Part shown: piece after piece, positions 44,288 through 53,790 of the stretch
How the letters are laid out: each line of letters opens with the position of its first letter
Position numbering within the stretch: position 1 is the stretch's first letter
Assembly: GCA_963792785.1 (NCBI GenBank)
Contig: CAWBXO010000004.1
Coordinates: forward strand, 310,001-374,000
Direction of reading: 5' to 3'
Length of the DNA stretch: 64,000 nucleotides
DNA from: CAWIMX01 sp963792785
GTDB lineage: Bacteria; Acidobacteriota; Vicinamibacteria; Vicinamibacterales; CAVVIG01
Program-made: the position numbers and the translations under genes
The notes under the pieces: model-generated
What the model was told of the DNA's origin: nothing
Database searches by the model: none
What the model saw: only the letters and a program-made list of their open reading frames with translations

Positions 44288-45055
44288 GTGACGCCAGCGC
44301 CGGCCAAAATCGACGTCTCCGCCCTCCAGGTGTTCTACGGCGCCTCACGCGTCCTCGACCACATCACCGTCGCGATCGCGCCGAATGAGGTGACGGCCCT
44401 CATCGGGCCGTCAGGCTGCGGCAAGTCCACCTTCCTGCGCACGCTCAACCGGATGAACGACATCGTGGCCGGCGCCCGCATCGAGGGCTCGGTCCGCCTC
44501 GACGGCCAGGACATCTACGCCCCCTCGGTCGACGTCGTCGACCTGCGGCGGCGGGTCGGGATGGTGTTCCAGAAGTCGAACCCCTTCCCCAAGTCGATCT
44601 TCGACAACGTGGCGTACGGCCTGCGGATCAACGGGCTCGCGCGCTCGCGCGACGACCTGGCCGGCCGGGTCGAGGCGAGCCTGAAGTCGGCCGCGCTGTG
44701 GGACGAGGTGCAGGACCGGCTGCACACGTCCGCGCTGGCCCTGTCGGGCGGCCAGCAGCAGCGGCTGTGCATCGCGCGCGCGCTGGCGGTCGAACCGGAA
44801 GTAATATTGATGGACGAGCCCGCGTCGGCGCTCGACCCGATCGCGACGCAGCGGATCGAAGAACTCATTTACGAGCTGAAGACGCGCTACACCATCGTGA
44901 TCGTCACGCACAACATGCAGCAGGCGGCGCGCGTCTCCGACGTCACGGCCTTCTTCTGGCTGGGCAAGCTCGTCGAATGCGAGCGGACCGAAAAGATCTT
45001 CACGGCCCCCGGCGAGAAGCTCACGGAAGACTATGTGACCGGGCGGTTCGGCTAA
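44288..45055 (+). CDS. pstB: Phosphate ABC transporter ATPase PstB
   Basis: PstB powers PstCA. It shows Walker A IGPSGCGKSTFLRTLNRMND, the Q-loop VFQKSNPFPKSIFDNV, the signature LSGGQQQRLCIARALAVEPEVILMDEPASALDP and the H-loop VTHNMQQAARVSD. It ends EKLTEDYVTGRFG. GTG 44288 gives a family-like start (KIDVSALQVFYG); GTG 44210 would add 26 residues and begin almost at the predicted transcription start. phoU overlaps its stop (TAATG). The matching permeases are 12-14 kb to the left. Confidence 0.95.
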   Translation: MTPAPAKIDVSALQVFYGASRVLDHITVAIAPNEVTALIGPSGCGKSTFLRTLNRMNDIVAGARIEGSVRLDGQDIYAPSVDVVDLRRRVGMVFQKSNPFPKSIFDNVAYGLRINGLARSRDDLAGRVEASLKSAALWDEVQDRLHTSALALSGGQQQRLCIARALAVEPEVILMDEPASALDPIATQRIEELIYELKTRYTIVIVTHNMQQAARVSDVTAFFWLGKLVECERTEKIFTAPGEKLTEDYVTGRFG

Positions 45056-45741
45056 TGGCGCTCGGCGAGCGCGGCGGGCGCCATTTCCAGGAAGAACTCG
45101 ACGAACTCAAGAGCCGGCTGCTCCAGATGGGCGGCCTGGCCGAGGAGCAGGTGCGCCTGGCCATCAAGGGCCTGGTCGATCGCGACACCGCCCTCATCGA
45201 TCCCGTCATCCACGGCGACGGCCCGCTGAACGACCTGCACATCGAGATCGACGGCCGCTGCTTCACGCTGTTCGCGCTCCACCAGCCGATGGCCGTGGAC
45301 CTGCGGGCCATCGTGTCCGCCGTCAAGATCAACACGGACCTCGAGCGGGTCGGGGACCTCGCGGTGAACATCGCCGACGCCTCGAAGCGCTACGCCGCGC
45401 ACCCGCCGGTCAAGAAGCTGATCGACATCCCGCGGATGGCCGTGATCGCCCAGGCGATGCTGCGCGACGCCCTCGACGCGTTCGTCCGGCGCGACACGGT
45501 CCTCGCCCAGCACGTGCTCGACGAGGACGACCGCCTCGACGCCCTGAAGACGCAGATCTTCCGCGAGCTGCTGACCTACATGCTCCAGAACCCCTCGACG
45601 ATCGAGCCGGCGCTGGATCTGATCCTGATCTCGCGTCACCTGGAGCGGATCGGCGACCACGCGACCAACGTGGCCGAGGACGTGATCTTCATGGTCTCGG
45701 CGCGGGACGTCCGGCACCACGCGGCCGACCAGGGCCGCTAG
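45055..45741 (+). CDS. phoU: Phosphate signalling protein PhoU
   Basis: PhoU links Pst activity to PhoR. The 228-residue protein has two repeats of three helices with the metal-binding motifs VSAVKINTDLERVGDLAVNIAD and LILISRHLERIGDHATNVAEDVIFM. It starts at ATG 45055, overlapping the pstB stop, and is the last gene of the pstB-phoU operon. A hairpin follows at 45755-45772. Confidence 0.96.
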   Translation: MALGERGGRHFQEELDELKSRLLQMGGLAEEQVRLAIKGLVDRDTALIDPVIHGDGPLNDLHIEIDGRCFTLFALHQPMAVDLRAIVSAVKINTDLERVGDLAVNIADASKRYAAHPPVKKLIDIPRMAVIAQAMLRDALDAFVRRDTVLAQHVLDEDDRLDALKTQIFRELLTYMLQNPSTIEPALDLILISRHLERIGDHATNVAEDVIFMVSARDVRHHAADQGR

Positions 45742-45754
45742 CCCCTCGCGTCGC

Positions 45755-45772
45755 GTCCGCCTTTAGGCGGAC
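45755..45772. repeat. Small hairpin GTCCGCC-TTTA-GGCGGAC
   Basis: A perfect 7-bp stem with a TTTA loop lies 14 bases after phoU. A sister hairpin, GCGGACC-TGAA-GGTCCGC, lies at about 51276-51292 right after the ECF sigma gene. Neither has a U-run, so they are more likely short REP-type hairpins protecting or punctuating transcripts than true terminators. Confidence 0.55.
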
Positions 45773-45798
45773 CGTCTACCCTCAAGGTAGAATTCCCC

Positions 45799-45984
45799 GT
45801 GCCGTCCGAGCAGGCGCCCGCGCCCGTGTGCGTGTACTGCCGCCGGCGCCCCGTGGACCCGGCCTGGCGGCCCTTCTGCAGCGAGCGCTGCAAGCTGCTG
45901 GACCTCGCCAGGTGGGCCGACGGCGACTATCGCGTACCGGCCGAGCCCGTGGACTCGGCCGACGACGAGGACGAACCCGGCTAA
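45799..45984 (+). CDS. yacG: YacG, zinc-binding DNA gyrase inhibitor family
   Basis: The 61-residue protein has the YacG zinc knuckle, CVYCRRRPVDPAWRPFCSERCKLLDLARWADGDYRVP. The four ligands are CxxC and CxxxC, followed by the invariant DLxxW segment and an acidic tail. YacG binds GyrB and blocks DNA binding in E. coli. GTG 45799 is the only good start. It ends in a short CGGCTAA repeat 22 bases before gltA. Confidence 0.92.
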   Translation: MPSEQAPAPVCVYCRRRPVDPAWRPFCSERCKLLDLARWADGDYRVPAEPVDSADDEDEPG

Positions 45985-46006
45985 CGGCTAACGGCTTGCG
46001 TCTACT

Positions 46007-47297
<1,291 letters not shown>

Positions 47298-47300
<3 letters not shown>

Positions 47301-47405
47301 TCACGACTGCGATAGGATCTCGGAAATGCAGCCACGAAGGCACGAGGGCGACGAAGGAACGCTCTCAAGAATCCCTTCTTCGTGCCTTCGTGGCCGCACT
47401 TAGAT
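47298..47405 (+). repeat. TGATCAC palindromic element, copy 3
   Basis: It begins TGATCACGACTGCGATAGG at the gltA stop codon and continues CGGAAATGCAGCCACGAAGG. A left arm of CACGAAGG-type units is mirrored by TTCTTCGTGCCTTCGTGGCC. It ends next to the start of the M28 peptidase gene at 47407, so it fills the whole intergenic space. Confidence 0.85.
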
Positions 47406-47406
47406 C

Positions 47407-48270
47407 ATGAAAGCACTCGTCACAGCGCTCCTGCTGCTGCAAACCGCCGCGGTCCCGGTGTTCAATTCGAGCCGGGCCTGGGAGGATCTGCGGCAGCTGG
47501 TCTCCATCGGGCCGCGGCCGGCGGGGTCGGCGGCGATCGAGCGCTCGCGCACCTACATCAAGGACGAGCTGAAGAAGGCCGGCCTCACCGCCGTCGAGCA
47601 GGCGTGGGACGACCAGACGCCGCTCGGGCGCGTGCACATGGTCAACCTGCGCGCGACGCTGCCGGGCGACTCGAAGAACCGCCTCATCATCGCCGGCCAC
47701 TACGACACCAAGCTCTTCAAGGACTTCCCCTTCGTCGGCGCGAGCGACGGCGGCTCGAGCGCCGCCTTCCTCCTCGAGATGGCGCGCGCGTTGAAGGGCC
47801 GGCACAATCTGCTGACGATCGAGCTGCTCTTTCTCGACGGCGAGGAAGCCGTGGTCGAGTGGCAGGGCACCGACAACACCTACGGCAGCCGGCACTACGT
47901 GCAGGACGCGCGGAAGGACGGATCGATCGCGACGATTCGCGGCCTCGTCCTCGTGGACATGATCGGGGATCGCGACCTGCAGATCCGGCAGGACATGAAC
48001 TCCACGGCGTGGATGACCAACGCGATCTGGGACGCGGCCCGGCGCCACGGCCTGGCGCAGTACTTCATCCCGGAGCGGACGGCCGTCGAGGACGACCACC
48101 TGCCGTTCCTCTCGGCCGGCATCCCCTCGGTGGACGTGATCGACCTCGACTACCCCGCCTGGCACACGCGCAATGACAACCTCGACGCCGTCAGCGCGCG
48201 CAGCCTGCAGGTGGTGGGCGACGCGATCCTCGCCGCCCTGCCGACGCTCGAATCCCGCCTGTCGCGATAG
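47407..48270 (+). CDS. Secreted M28-family peptidase / glutaminyl cyclase-like
   Basis: The 287-residue protein has a short signal (MKALVTALLLLQTAAVPVF) and the M28 fold: the zinc-ligand IIAGHYDTKLF, ASDGGSSAAFLLEMAR, the acidic pair LFLDGEEAVVEWQGTDN, VLVDMIGDRD and the last ligand in PAWHTRNDNLDAV. The HYDTK and DGEEA context resembles glutaminyl-peptide cyclotransferases as much as aminopeptidases, so the reaction is uncertain. It probably acts in the periplasm. Confidence 0.88.
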   Translation: MKALVTALLLLQTAAVPVFNSSRAWEDLRQLVSIGPRPAGSAAIERSRTYIKDELKKAGLTAVEQAWDDQTPLGRVHMVNLRATLPGDSKNRLIIAGHYDTKLFKDFPFVGASDGGSSAAFLLEMARALKGRHNLLTIELLFLDGEEAVVEWQGTDNTYGSRHYVQDARKDGSIATIRGLVLVDMIGDRDLQIRQDMNSTAWMTNAIWDAARRHGLAQYFIPERTAVEDDHLPFLSAGIPSVDVIDLDYPAWHTRNDNLDAVSARSLQVVGDAILAALPTLESRLSR

Positions 48271-48279
48271 CCGCGCTCC

Positions 48280-49283
48280 TTACTCGACTGCTGGCAGGTA
48301 GTCGTCGCAGTACCACGGCGGCCCGATGGCGGCGCGGCCGCGGGACCAGCCCAACGTGAAGACACTATCCGGCGGGTCGGTGTCCGGATCGACGTTGCCG
48401 GGCGGGCGCGATACGCGATGCGCGCAACCTCGGCCTCCGCGTCGGTCAGGTTCTGCGACCCGCAGGCGCTGTACCCGCCGCCCATCGCCGAGGGCGTGGC
48501 CTTGTGATGCCAGTAGCCCATGGCGTGGCCGATCTCGTGAATCACCGCGGCGGAAGAGCAGGGGCTCATGCCCGCGAACTGCACGTAGCCGGGGTTCACA
48601 TCGTAGCCGCGGCGGCCGTAGTTGCCCGACGGATTGAACGTGATGTTGATCCAGTCGAGCGTGGCCGGCCTCGGCGACGGCCCCATTTCGATCGTGCCCG
48701 CCACGAGCGTGCCGCCGGTGAGCTGCGGAATGACGCGCCGGATCTCGCCCGCCAGGTAGTCCAGCGCGATCGAATCCACCGGCTGTCCGCTGTCCCAGGT
48801 CGTGCGGATGTAGAAGTTCGGCGGTTTCGTCCACCGCGCCACCGGCTGAATGTACGCCAGATCCTTCGCGCCCCGCACCATGTCCCGGTAGATGTCGAGC
48901 GGGCCGGTCGTCGGGATCAGATCGAGGTTGACGGTCCGCTCCTCGCCGCCGCGCAGCCTCGTCTCGCGGGTCATGAACCCGGGCGCGCTGACGGTCAGGT
49001 GCTTCGTCGCGGCCTCGGTGGTGACGAGCGCGTACGCGCCCGAGGCATCGCTCGTGACCGGATCGAGGCCCTCGTACGAGGCCGTGGCCCCCGCCACCGG
49101 CGCGCCGGTCGGTCCCGACGTGACGCGTCCGCTCACGGTCCAGCTCGTGGGTGCGGGAGGCGGGGCGGGCTCGGCAACTGCTGCCGGCGTCGGGGGCGCG
49201 GACGGCTGCGTCGGGGCCGGCGCCGTGCAGCCGGCGGCGGCAACGGCCGCCGCCAGCACGAGTGCGAGGAGCGGCGGCGTCAT
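48280..49283 (-). CDS. Lipoprotein with carboxypeptidase-regulatory and matrixin-like domains (frameshift near the end)
   Basis: ATG 49283 begins a lipoprotein signal (LALVLAAAVAAAGC). A proline-rich linker and a carboxypeptidase-regulatory-like domain (WTVSGRVTSGPTGAPVAGATASYEG) follow. The C-terminal domain carries the metzincin motif HEIGHAMGYWHH (HExxHxxGxxH), as in matrixins, suggesting a zinc endopeptidase on the cell surface. Near 48405 the frame shifts: the true end should read PPGNVDPDTDPPDSVFTLGW...CDDYLPAVE, stopping at 48280. The start overlaps the TGA of a short upstream frame. Confidence 0.82.
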
Positions 49284-49628
49284 TCCGGCGGCAGGGGCGC
49301 ATCCAGGGCGCGCTTGACGACCATCGGCAAGCGCGAGCCGGCGTCGATGTCGTTTCGAATGTCCCGCGTCTCGTGCTCCTCGAGCAGTTGCCCGTTCGGG
49401 CCTCGTGGATGCCATCGCACCGTCCCCTCGGCCGATTTCTCGGCGCGCTAGACGTCGCCATCGTCGCGGTCTTCGGCCGTCGCGCCGCTCCCGGTCGCCG
49501 TCTCGCGGTTGGCCGCGTCGTGATCGTAGGCGATGACGCGACCGCTGAACGGGTACTCGATGCTCGTTAGGTTGTCGTTGTCGTTCGTACCCGAAATACG
49601 TCCCGAGCCGACCCACGTGCGCTTCACA
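49284..49628 (-). other. Possible short or broken coding sequence between lipoprotein and hydrolase
   Basis: Two short minus-strand frames look partly coding. One reads VRWHPRGPNGQLLEEHETRD, continues to ALDAPLPPE, and ends at 49280 overlapping the lipoprotein start. The other, 49448-49651, reads EYPFSGRVIAYDHDAANRE and ends DRDDGDV. The codon pattern is GC-rich at third positions, but neither has a recognised domain. They could be pieces of one small gene separated by an indel near 49445. Confidence 0.3.
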
Positions 49629-50480
49629 CTATTTCGCGGGACCGGCGTCATAGGCGTCGATGAACGCCGACATCGAGTCGATGTACCGCTGCGGCATCGG
49701 CCCGCCCACCATGATCGCCGTCAGGTGCGTGTGCCCCGGCAGGATCACGTTCTCGAAAATCTTCGCCTGGCGCCAGATCCGCATCGTCTTCGCGAAGGGA
49801 TTGTCGAACGAGCCGTTCACCGCGAGGATCGGGATGTCGAGCGTCGAGAGATCGACGCTGTCGCGGACGGCGGGCGGCGGCGACGTGCGCGCGGCGGCAC
49901 TACCCGCCGGACGGGCCGCGGCCACGCGCGAGCGGAAGCGATCCATCGCGGCAGCGGCATCGCCCGTGGCTTTCGGCAGCGCGGCGTCGAGCGCCTCGGC
50001 CTGCGCGCGCAGCGCGGGATCCGTTTCGGTCATCCCGGATCCGCCGAAGCCGGCCGTGATGAAGCGATCGGGAATCATCCCGAGGAGCTGCCCGACCATG
50101 CTCCCGCCCATCGAGTAGCCGTGGATGTGCGCCTTCTGGATGCCCAAGTGGTCCATCAGCTCGACGACGTCCTCGGCGCGGCCCGAGCCGCCGGGCACCG
50201 GCTTGTCGCTCTGCCCGTGGTTCCGGTTGTCGAGCGCCACGACGCGATGATGCTTCGCCAGCGCCGGCGCGATGCCGGTGCGAAACCACATGCGCTGGGC
50301 CGAGTCGGAATAGCCGTGAATGAGGACGACCCACGAGCCCTGATCGCCGAGGGTGAGGTAGTGGATCTTGACGCCGTCCGTCGCCGTGAAGAAGCCGTCT
50401 GTCGGCTCCTGGGCGGACGCCACCGACGCGACAAGCGCCAGCACAGCCACCAGAACCGCCGCCTTCAGTCTCGTGCGCAT
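49629..50480 (-). CDS. Secreted alpha/beta hydrolase
   Basis: The 283-residue protein has a signal peptide (MRTRLKAAVLVAVLALVASVASA). The hydrolase core has VVLIHGYSDSAQRMW (oxyanion hole), ALDNRNHGQSD, the nucleophile GYSMGGSM, an acidic residue in VNGSFDNPFAK and the histidine in PGHTHLTAI. The substrate is unknown. An Ala/Pro-rich insert (about residues 185-215) forms part of the lid. It is divergent from the ECF sigma gene, with repeats between. Confidence 0.87.
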   Translation of the reverse strand: MRTRLKAAVLVAVLALVASVASAQEPTDGFFTATDGVKIHYLTLGDQGSWVVLIHGYSDSAQRMWFRTGIAPALAKHHRVVALDNRNHGQSDKPVPGGSGRAEDVVELMDHLGIQKAHIHGYSMGGSMVGQLLGMIPDRFITAGFGGSGMTETDPALRAQAEALDAALPKATGDAAAAMDRFRSRVAAARPAGSAAARTSPPPAVRDSVDLSTLDIPILAVNGSFDNPFAKTMRIWRQAKIFENVILPGHTHLTAIMVGGPMPQRYIDSMSAFIDAYDAGPAK

Positions 50481-50532
50481 GAGCCCTCCTCCGCGTGACC
50501 GCGTCGCAGCGGCTTAGCGTCGCAGCGTGAGT

Positions 50533-50690
50533 CTAACATTCACCTCTGGCGGCGGGGCCCCACCCCCGCCGCGAACTGACGCCGATGCCTCGCCTCGGAT
50601 TTCCTGTCCTCGGCTCGGCATGGCCGCGGGCGCTCCCTACCCGACCTATCCGACCTACCCGACCTATCCGGCTTTCCCGCCCAACCGGAT
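50533..50690 (+). repeat. GGGGCCCC hairpin element followed by a CCGACCTAT array
   Basis: 50533-50634 is a copy of the hairpin element: TAACATTCACCTCTGG, arms GGCGGCGGGG/CCCCGCCGC, then GCGAACTGACGCC, GATGCCTCGCCTCGG and CTCGGCATGGCCGC. Directly after it, 50636-50690 stacks CTACCCGACC, TATCCGACC, TACCCGACC and TATCCGGC. Both lie in the promoter region of the ECF sigma gene at 50719. Confidence 0.8.
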
Positions 50691-50718
50691 GCCCCCTCCC
50701 CCGTCTAACCTCATACCG

Positions 50719-51285
50719 ATGGACGGGAGCGAAGCGGCGGCCGTGCTCGACCGGGCCCGGGGCGGCGACGAGGAGGCGTTCCAGGCGCTGGTCGAGCGGC
50801 ACGCCCGCGCGGCCTTCCGGCTCGCCTATCGCATGACCCGCAACGAGCAGGACGCCGAGGACGTCGTCCAGGAGAGTTTCCTGAAGGCGTACCGGCAGCT
50901 CGGGCGGTTCGAGGCGCGCGCTCACTTCGGCACGTGGCTCCACCGCATCGTCGCCAACTGCGCGCTGGACCACCTGCGCGCGCGGCAGGCCCGGCGCGAC
51001 GCCACGCCGGCGGACGGCGTCGACGGCCTGCTCGCGCGGGAGGCGGCCGGGGCGCCGGGACCGGATCGGATCGCCGAGAGCGGCGAGGTGGCGCGGCGGA
51101 TCGACGCCGCGCTCGCGCACCTCAGCCCGCTCGAGCGCGCGGCGTTCACGCTGCGGCACCACGAGGGCCGCTCGATCGCCGACATCGGGAAGACGCTCGG
51201 CCTCGGCACGAGCGCGACGAAGCACAGCGTGTTCCGCGCGGTGCGCAAGCTGCGGGCCGCGCTCGGCCCGATCCGGCGGACCTGA
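50719..51285 (+). CDS. ECF-family RNA polymerase sigma factor
   Basis: The 188-residue protein has region 2 (FQALVERHARAAFRLAYRMTRNEQDAEDVVQESFLKAYRQLGRFEARAHFGTWLHRIVANCALDHLR) and region 4 (LERAAFTLRHHEGRSIADIGKTLGLGTSATKHSVFRAVRKLR). ATG 50719 fits the family start. It is followed 28 bases later by a zinc-type anti-sigma factor, the usual regulated pair. A small hairpin overlaps its stop region. Confidence 0.93.
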   Translation: MDGSEAAAVLDRARGGDEEAFQALVERHARAAFRLAYRMTRNEQDAEDVVQESFLKAYRQLGRFEARAHFGTWLHRIVANCALDHLRARQARRDATPADGVDGLLAREAAGAPGPDRIAESGEVARRIDAALAHLSPLERAAFTLRHHEGRSIADIGKTLGLGTSATKHSVFRAVRKLRAALGPIRRT

Positions 51286-51313
51286 AGGTCCGCACGACGA
51301 CTGAAGGGAACTG

Positions 51314-52108
51314 ATGGGCAGGCACTATTCGGACGACGACCTCGTCCTCTACTACTACGGCGACGCGCCCCGGGCGCACGCCGTCGAACGGCACCTCCAG
51401 ACGTGCGAGGCGTGCACGGCGACCCTGCGCGACATCGCCGCCACGCTCGACGCGATCAGCCGCGCGGACGCGCCGGCGCGCGACGAGCGGTACGGCCTGG
51501 AAGTCTGGCAGCGGATCCGGCACGAACTGCCGGCGCAGGAGTCCTCGGGCTGGACCGCGTGGCTGTCGCAGCGCGCGGCCCTCGTGGCGGCGGCCGTGAT
51601 CGTGGTGGCGGCGTTCGCCGGCGGCCGCTTCCTGCGCGACGGCGGAGCAGGACGCGCCCAGCGCGACAGCATCGCCAGCAACGCACCCGCCCGACTTGAC
51701 CGACCTGACCAACCCGACCTGACCGCCCGCGCCCGTTTCGCCGCGATCGGCGATCACCTGGAGCAATCCGAGCGCGTGCTCATGGATCTGGTGAATGCCG
51801 ACGGGCGGCCCGTCGAGATCGGCGACACGCAGGCCTGGGCCCGGCGGCTCATCGACGACAACCGTCTCTACCGCGAGTCGGCCGTGCAGGCCGGCGACGA
51901 GGACATCGCGCTCGTCCTCGACGATCTGGAACGCAGCCTCCTCGACATCGTTCACGAGCCGTCCACGTTGACGCGCGCCGATCTCGACGCCCTCGACATG
52001 CGCCTCGATGCGGCCGCTCTGCTCTTCAAGGTACGGGTGCTCGCCGACGAACTGCGCGAGCGCGAACAGGCGCCGGCGCCGGCCGGCGCGCAGGGGTCCA
52101 CGATATGA
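51314..52108 (+). CDS. Membrane anti-sigma factor with zinc finger
   Basis: The N-terminus has the zf-HC2 type motif ERHLQTCEACTATL, which binds the sigma factor. A single membrane helix (AALVAAAVIVVAAFAGG) follows, and the C-terminal 140 residues lie outside and are mostly helical. Just after the membrane, residues APARLDRPDQPDLTARA are read from a GACCTGACC-type repeat (about 51690-51732). The gene overlaps the next one as ATGA. Confidence 0.85.
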   Translation: MGRHYSDDDLVLYYYGDAPRAHAVERHLQTCEACTATLRDIAATLDAISRADAPARDERYGLEVWQRIRHELPAQESSGWTAWLSQRAALVAAAVIVVAAFAGGRFLRDGGAGRAQRDSIASNAPARLDRPDQPDLTARARFAAIGDHLEQSERVLMDLVNADGRPVEIGDTQAWARRLIDDNRLYRESAVQAGDEDIALVLDDLERSLLDIVHEPSTLTRADLDALDMRLDAAALLFKVRVLADELREREQAPAPAGAQGSTI

Positions 52109-53169
52109 TCACCATCACACTTCGCCACACCGCGCTCGCCGCCGCGGTCTCGACGGTCCTGACCGGCTCCGCGCTCGCGCAGGCGGCGGCCCCGAAGCCG
52201 CAGCCGACGCCCGCCGCCTACACCGACGCGCGCCAGCTCATCGACGATGGGCGGTTCAACGAGGCGGTGCTGCGCCTCGATGAGATGCTCTCGAAGATCG
52301 ACCAGGTGAACGCCACGCGCGGCATGGACGAAAAGCTCGACGCGGCGCTCTACTGGAAGGCCTACTCGCTCTCGAAGCAGGGCGAATATACCGACGCGCT
52401 CTCGGCGCTCGACGTCATCCAGCGCAAGTTCTCCGGCAGCGGCTGGGTCAAGGACGCGAACGCGCTGAAGCTGGAGCTCCAGCAGGCGACCGGCCAGGCG
52501 GCGTCGCCCGACGCGCAGCCCGACGAGGAGCTGAAGCTGCTGGCGCTGCGCGGACTGATGCAGAGCGACCCGGACCGCGCCGTGCCGATGATCGAGCAGC
52601 TGCTCGGCGGCGACAGCTCGCTTCGGATGAAGGAGAACGCCATCTTCGTCCTGAGCCAGAGCCGGTCGGATCGCGCCCGCGAGATCATCGCGAACGTGGC
52701 CCGTGGCACGAATCACCCCGAACTGCAGCTCCGCGCCGTGCGGTACCTGGGCGTGGCCGGGAACGACGAGAGCCGCCGGCAGCTCGCCGACGTCTATCAG
52801 GCCTCGACCGACGCGGGCGTGAAGCGGGCCGTGATCCGCGGCCTGATGGTCAGCCGCGCGACGGCGCAGCTCGCGGCCATCGCGAAGAGCGAGACCGACC
52901 GGTCGCTGCAGCACGACGCGATCCGCAACCTCGGGTTGGTGCGATCGCCGGAGGCGACGGCGGCGCTGCGCGCGCTCTACACGCCGCAGGCCTCGCCCGA
53001 CGTGCGCAAGGACGTCGTCACCGGCCTGTTCCTGCAGCAGAACGCCGCCGGGCTGGTCGCGCTGGCGCGCGCCGAGCCGGATCCGGCGCTGAAGAAGGAG
53101 ATCGTGTCGAAGCTGGCGCTGATGCAGTCGCCGGAAGCGACGGACTATCTGATGGAGCTGCTCAAGTGA
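52105..53169 (+). CDS. Secreted TPR/HEAT-repeat protein
   Basis: The 354-residue protein has a signal peptide (to ALAQA) and a TPR-like stretch (ARQLIDDGRFNEAVLRLDEML ... YWKAYSLSKQGEYTDALSALDVIQRKFSG). Five or more HEAT repeats follow, such as SLRMKENAIFVLSQSRSDRAREIIANVAR and LQHDAIRNLGLVRSPEATAALRALY. It is probably a periplasmic scaffold in the response governed by the ECF sigma factor. It overlaps both neighbours by four bases, so the four genes form one operon. Confidence 0.85.
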   Translation: MITITLRHTALAAAVSTVLTGSALAQAAAPKPQPTPAAYTDARQLIDDGRFNEAVLRLDEMLSKIDQVNATRGMDEKLDAALYWKAYSLSKQGEYTDALSALDVIQRKFSGSGWVKDANALKLELQQATGQAASPDAQPDEELKLLALRGLMQSDPDRAVPMIEQLLGGDSSLRMKENAIFVLSQSRSDRAREIIANVARGTNHPELQLRAVRYLGVAGNDESRRQLADVYQASTDAGVKRAVIRGLMVSRATAQLAAIAKSETDRSLQHDAIRNLGLVRSPEATAALRALYTPQASPDVRKDVVTGLFLQQNAAGLVALARAEPDPALKKEIVSKLALMQSPEATDYLMELLK

Positions 53170-53789
53170 AAAGGGTGCTGGGGTGCTGGGTGCTGGGGTG
53201 CTGGGTGCTGGGGTGCTGGGTGCTCGCACCCGCTCCCACGCTGCACGCGCAGAGCCGGATCGCCAACGCGGTCACCGAGACACGAGCGGCGTCGGCGAGC
53301 CTCGACGGGGATGTGCGGACGGTCGCGGGGCGCGGGGCGCCAGCGTGGATGGGCTACCGCGTGCCGGTCGCCGCGGGTGACCTGCGGCTCTGCGACGCGC
53401 CCACGCATCTCGAGCCGGCTACCGAGCTGCTCGTTCTGGCGCGTCTCGAGGGCGGCGCGATCGAGCGGCTCCGGCTGTTCACGCCCGACTGCGAGCTCGA
53501 CCTCGGGGGGCTGCCGCTCGTGATGCTGAGCGGCGTCACCGCGGACGCCAGCGTCGCCTGGCTCGACGGCCTCGCGCGCGCCGGCTCGACCGACACGCGG
53601 TGGCGCAGCCGCGTGGCCCGCCCGGCGCTCACCGCGCTCGGCCTCCACGGCACGGCCGCGGCCTCGAACGCGCTCATCGCGATCGCGCGCGCGGACGGCC
53701 CGACGTGGATGCGGCGCGAGGCCGTCCAGTGGCTCGCGCGCTCGCGCGAGCCCCGGGCGACCGCCTTCTTCGAACAGATCCTGCGGTAG
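53166..53789 (+). CDS. Secreted HEAT-like protein with repeat-derived signal peptide
   Basis: GTG 53166 overlaps the stop of the previous gene. The first 25 residues read MKRVLGCWVLGCWVLGCWVLA. These are an exact translation of the tandem GGTGCTGGGGTGCTGG repeat, yet they form a basic start, a hydrophobic core and a plausible cleavage site (THA or LHA before QSR). The rest has a jelly-roll-like middle and two HEAT-type helices at the end (WMRREAVQWLARSREPRATAFFEQILR). The function is unknown. It is the last gene of the ECF operon. Confidence 0.78.
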   Translation: MKRVLGCWVLGCWVLGCWVLAPAPTLHAQSRIANAVTETRAASASLDGDVRTVAGRGAPAWMGYRVPVAAGDLRLCDAPTHLEPATELLVLARLEGGAIERLRLFTPDCELDLGGLPLVMLSGVTADASVAWLDGLARAGSTDTRWRSRVARPALTALGLHGTAAASNALIAIARADGPTWMRREAVQWLARSREPRATAFFEQILR

Positions 53790-53790
53790 G

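Noticed and set aside
53166..53240. Repeat region purely intergenic with a later start for the last ECF-operon gene
   Set aside because: There is a GTGA overlap with the previous gene, and the repeat translation gives a complete signal peptide in frame with the rest, so the coding reading is favoured.
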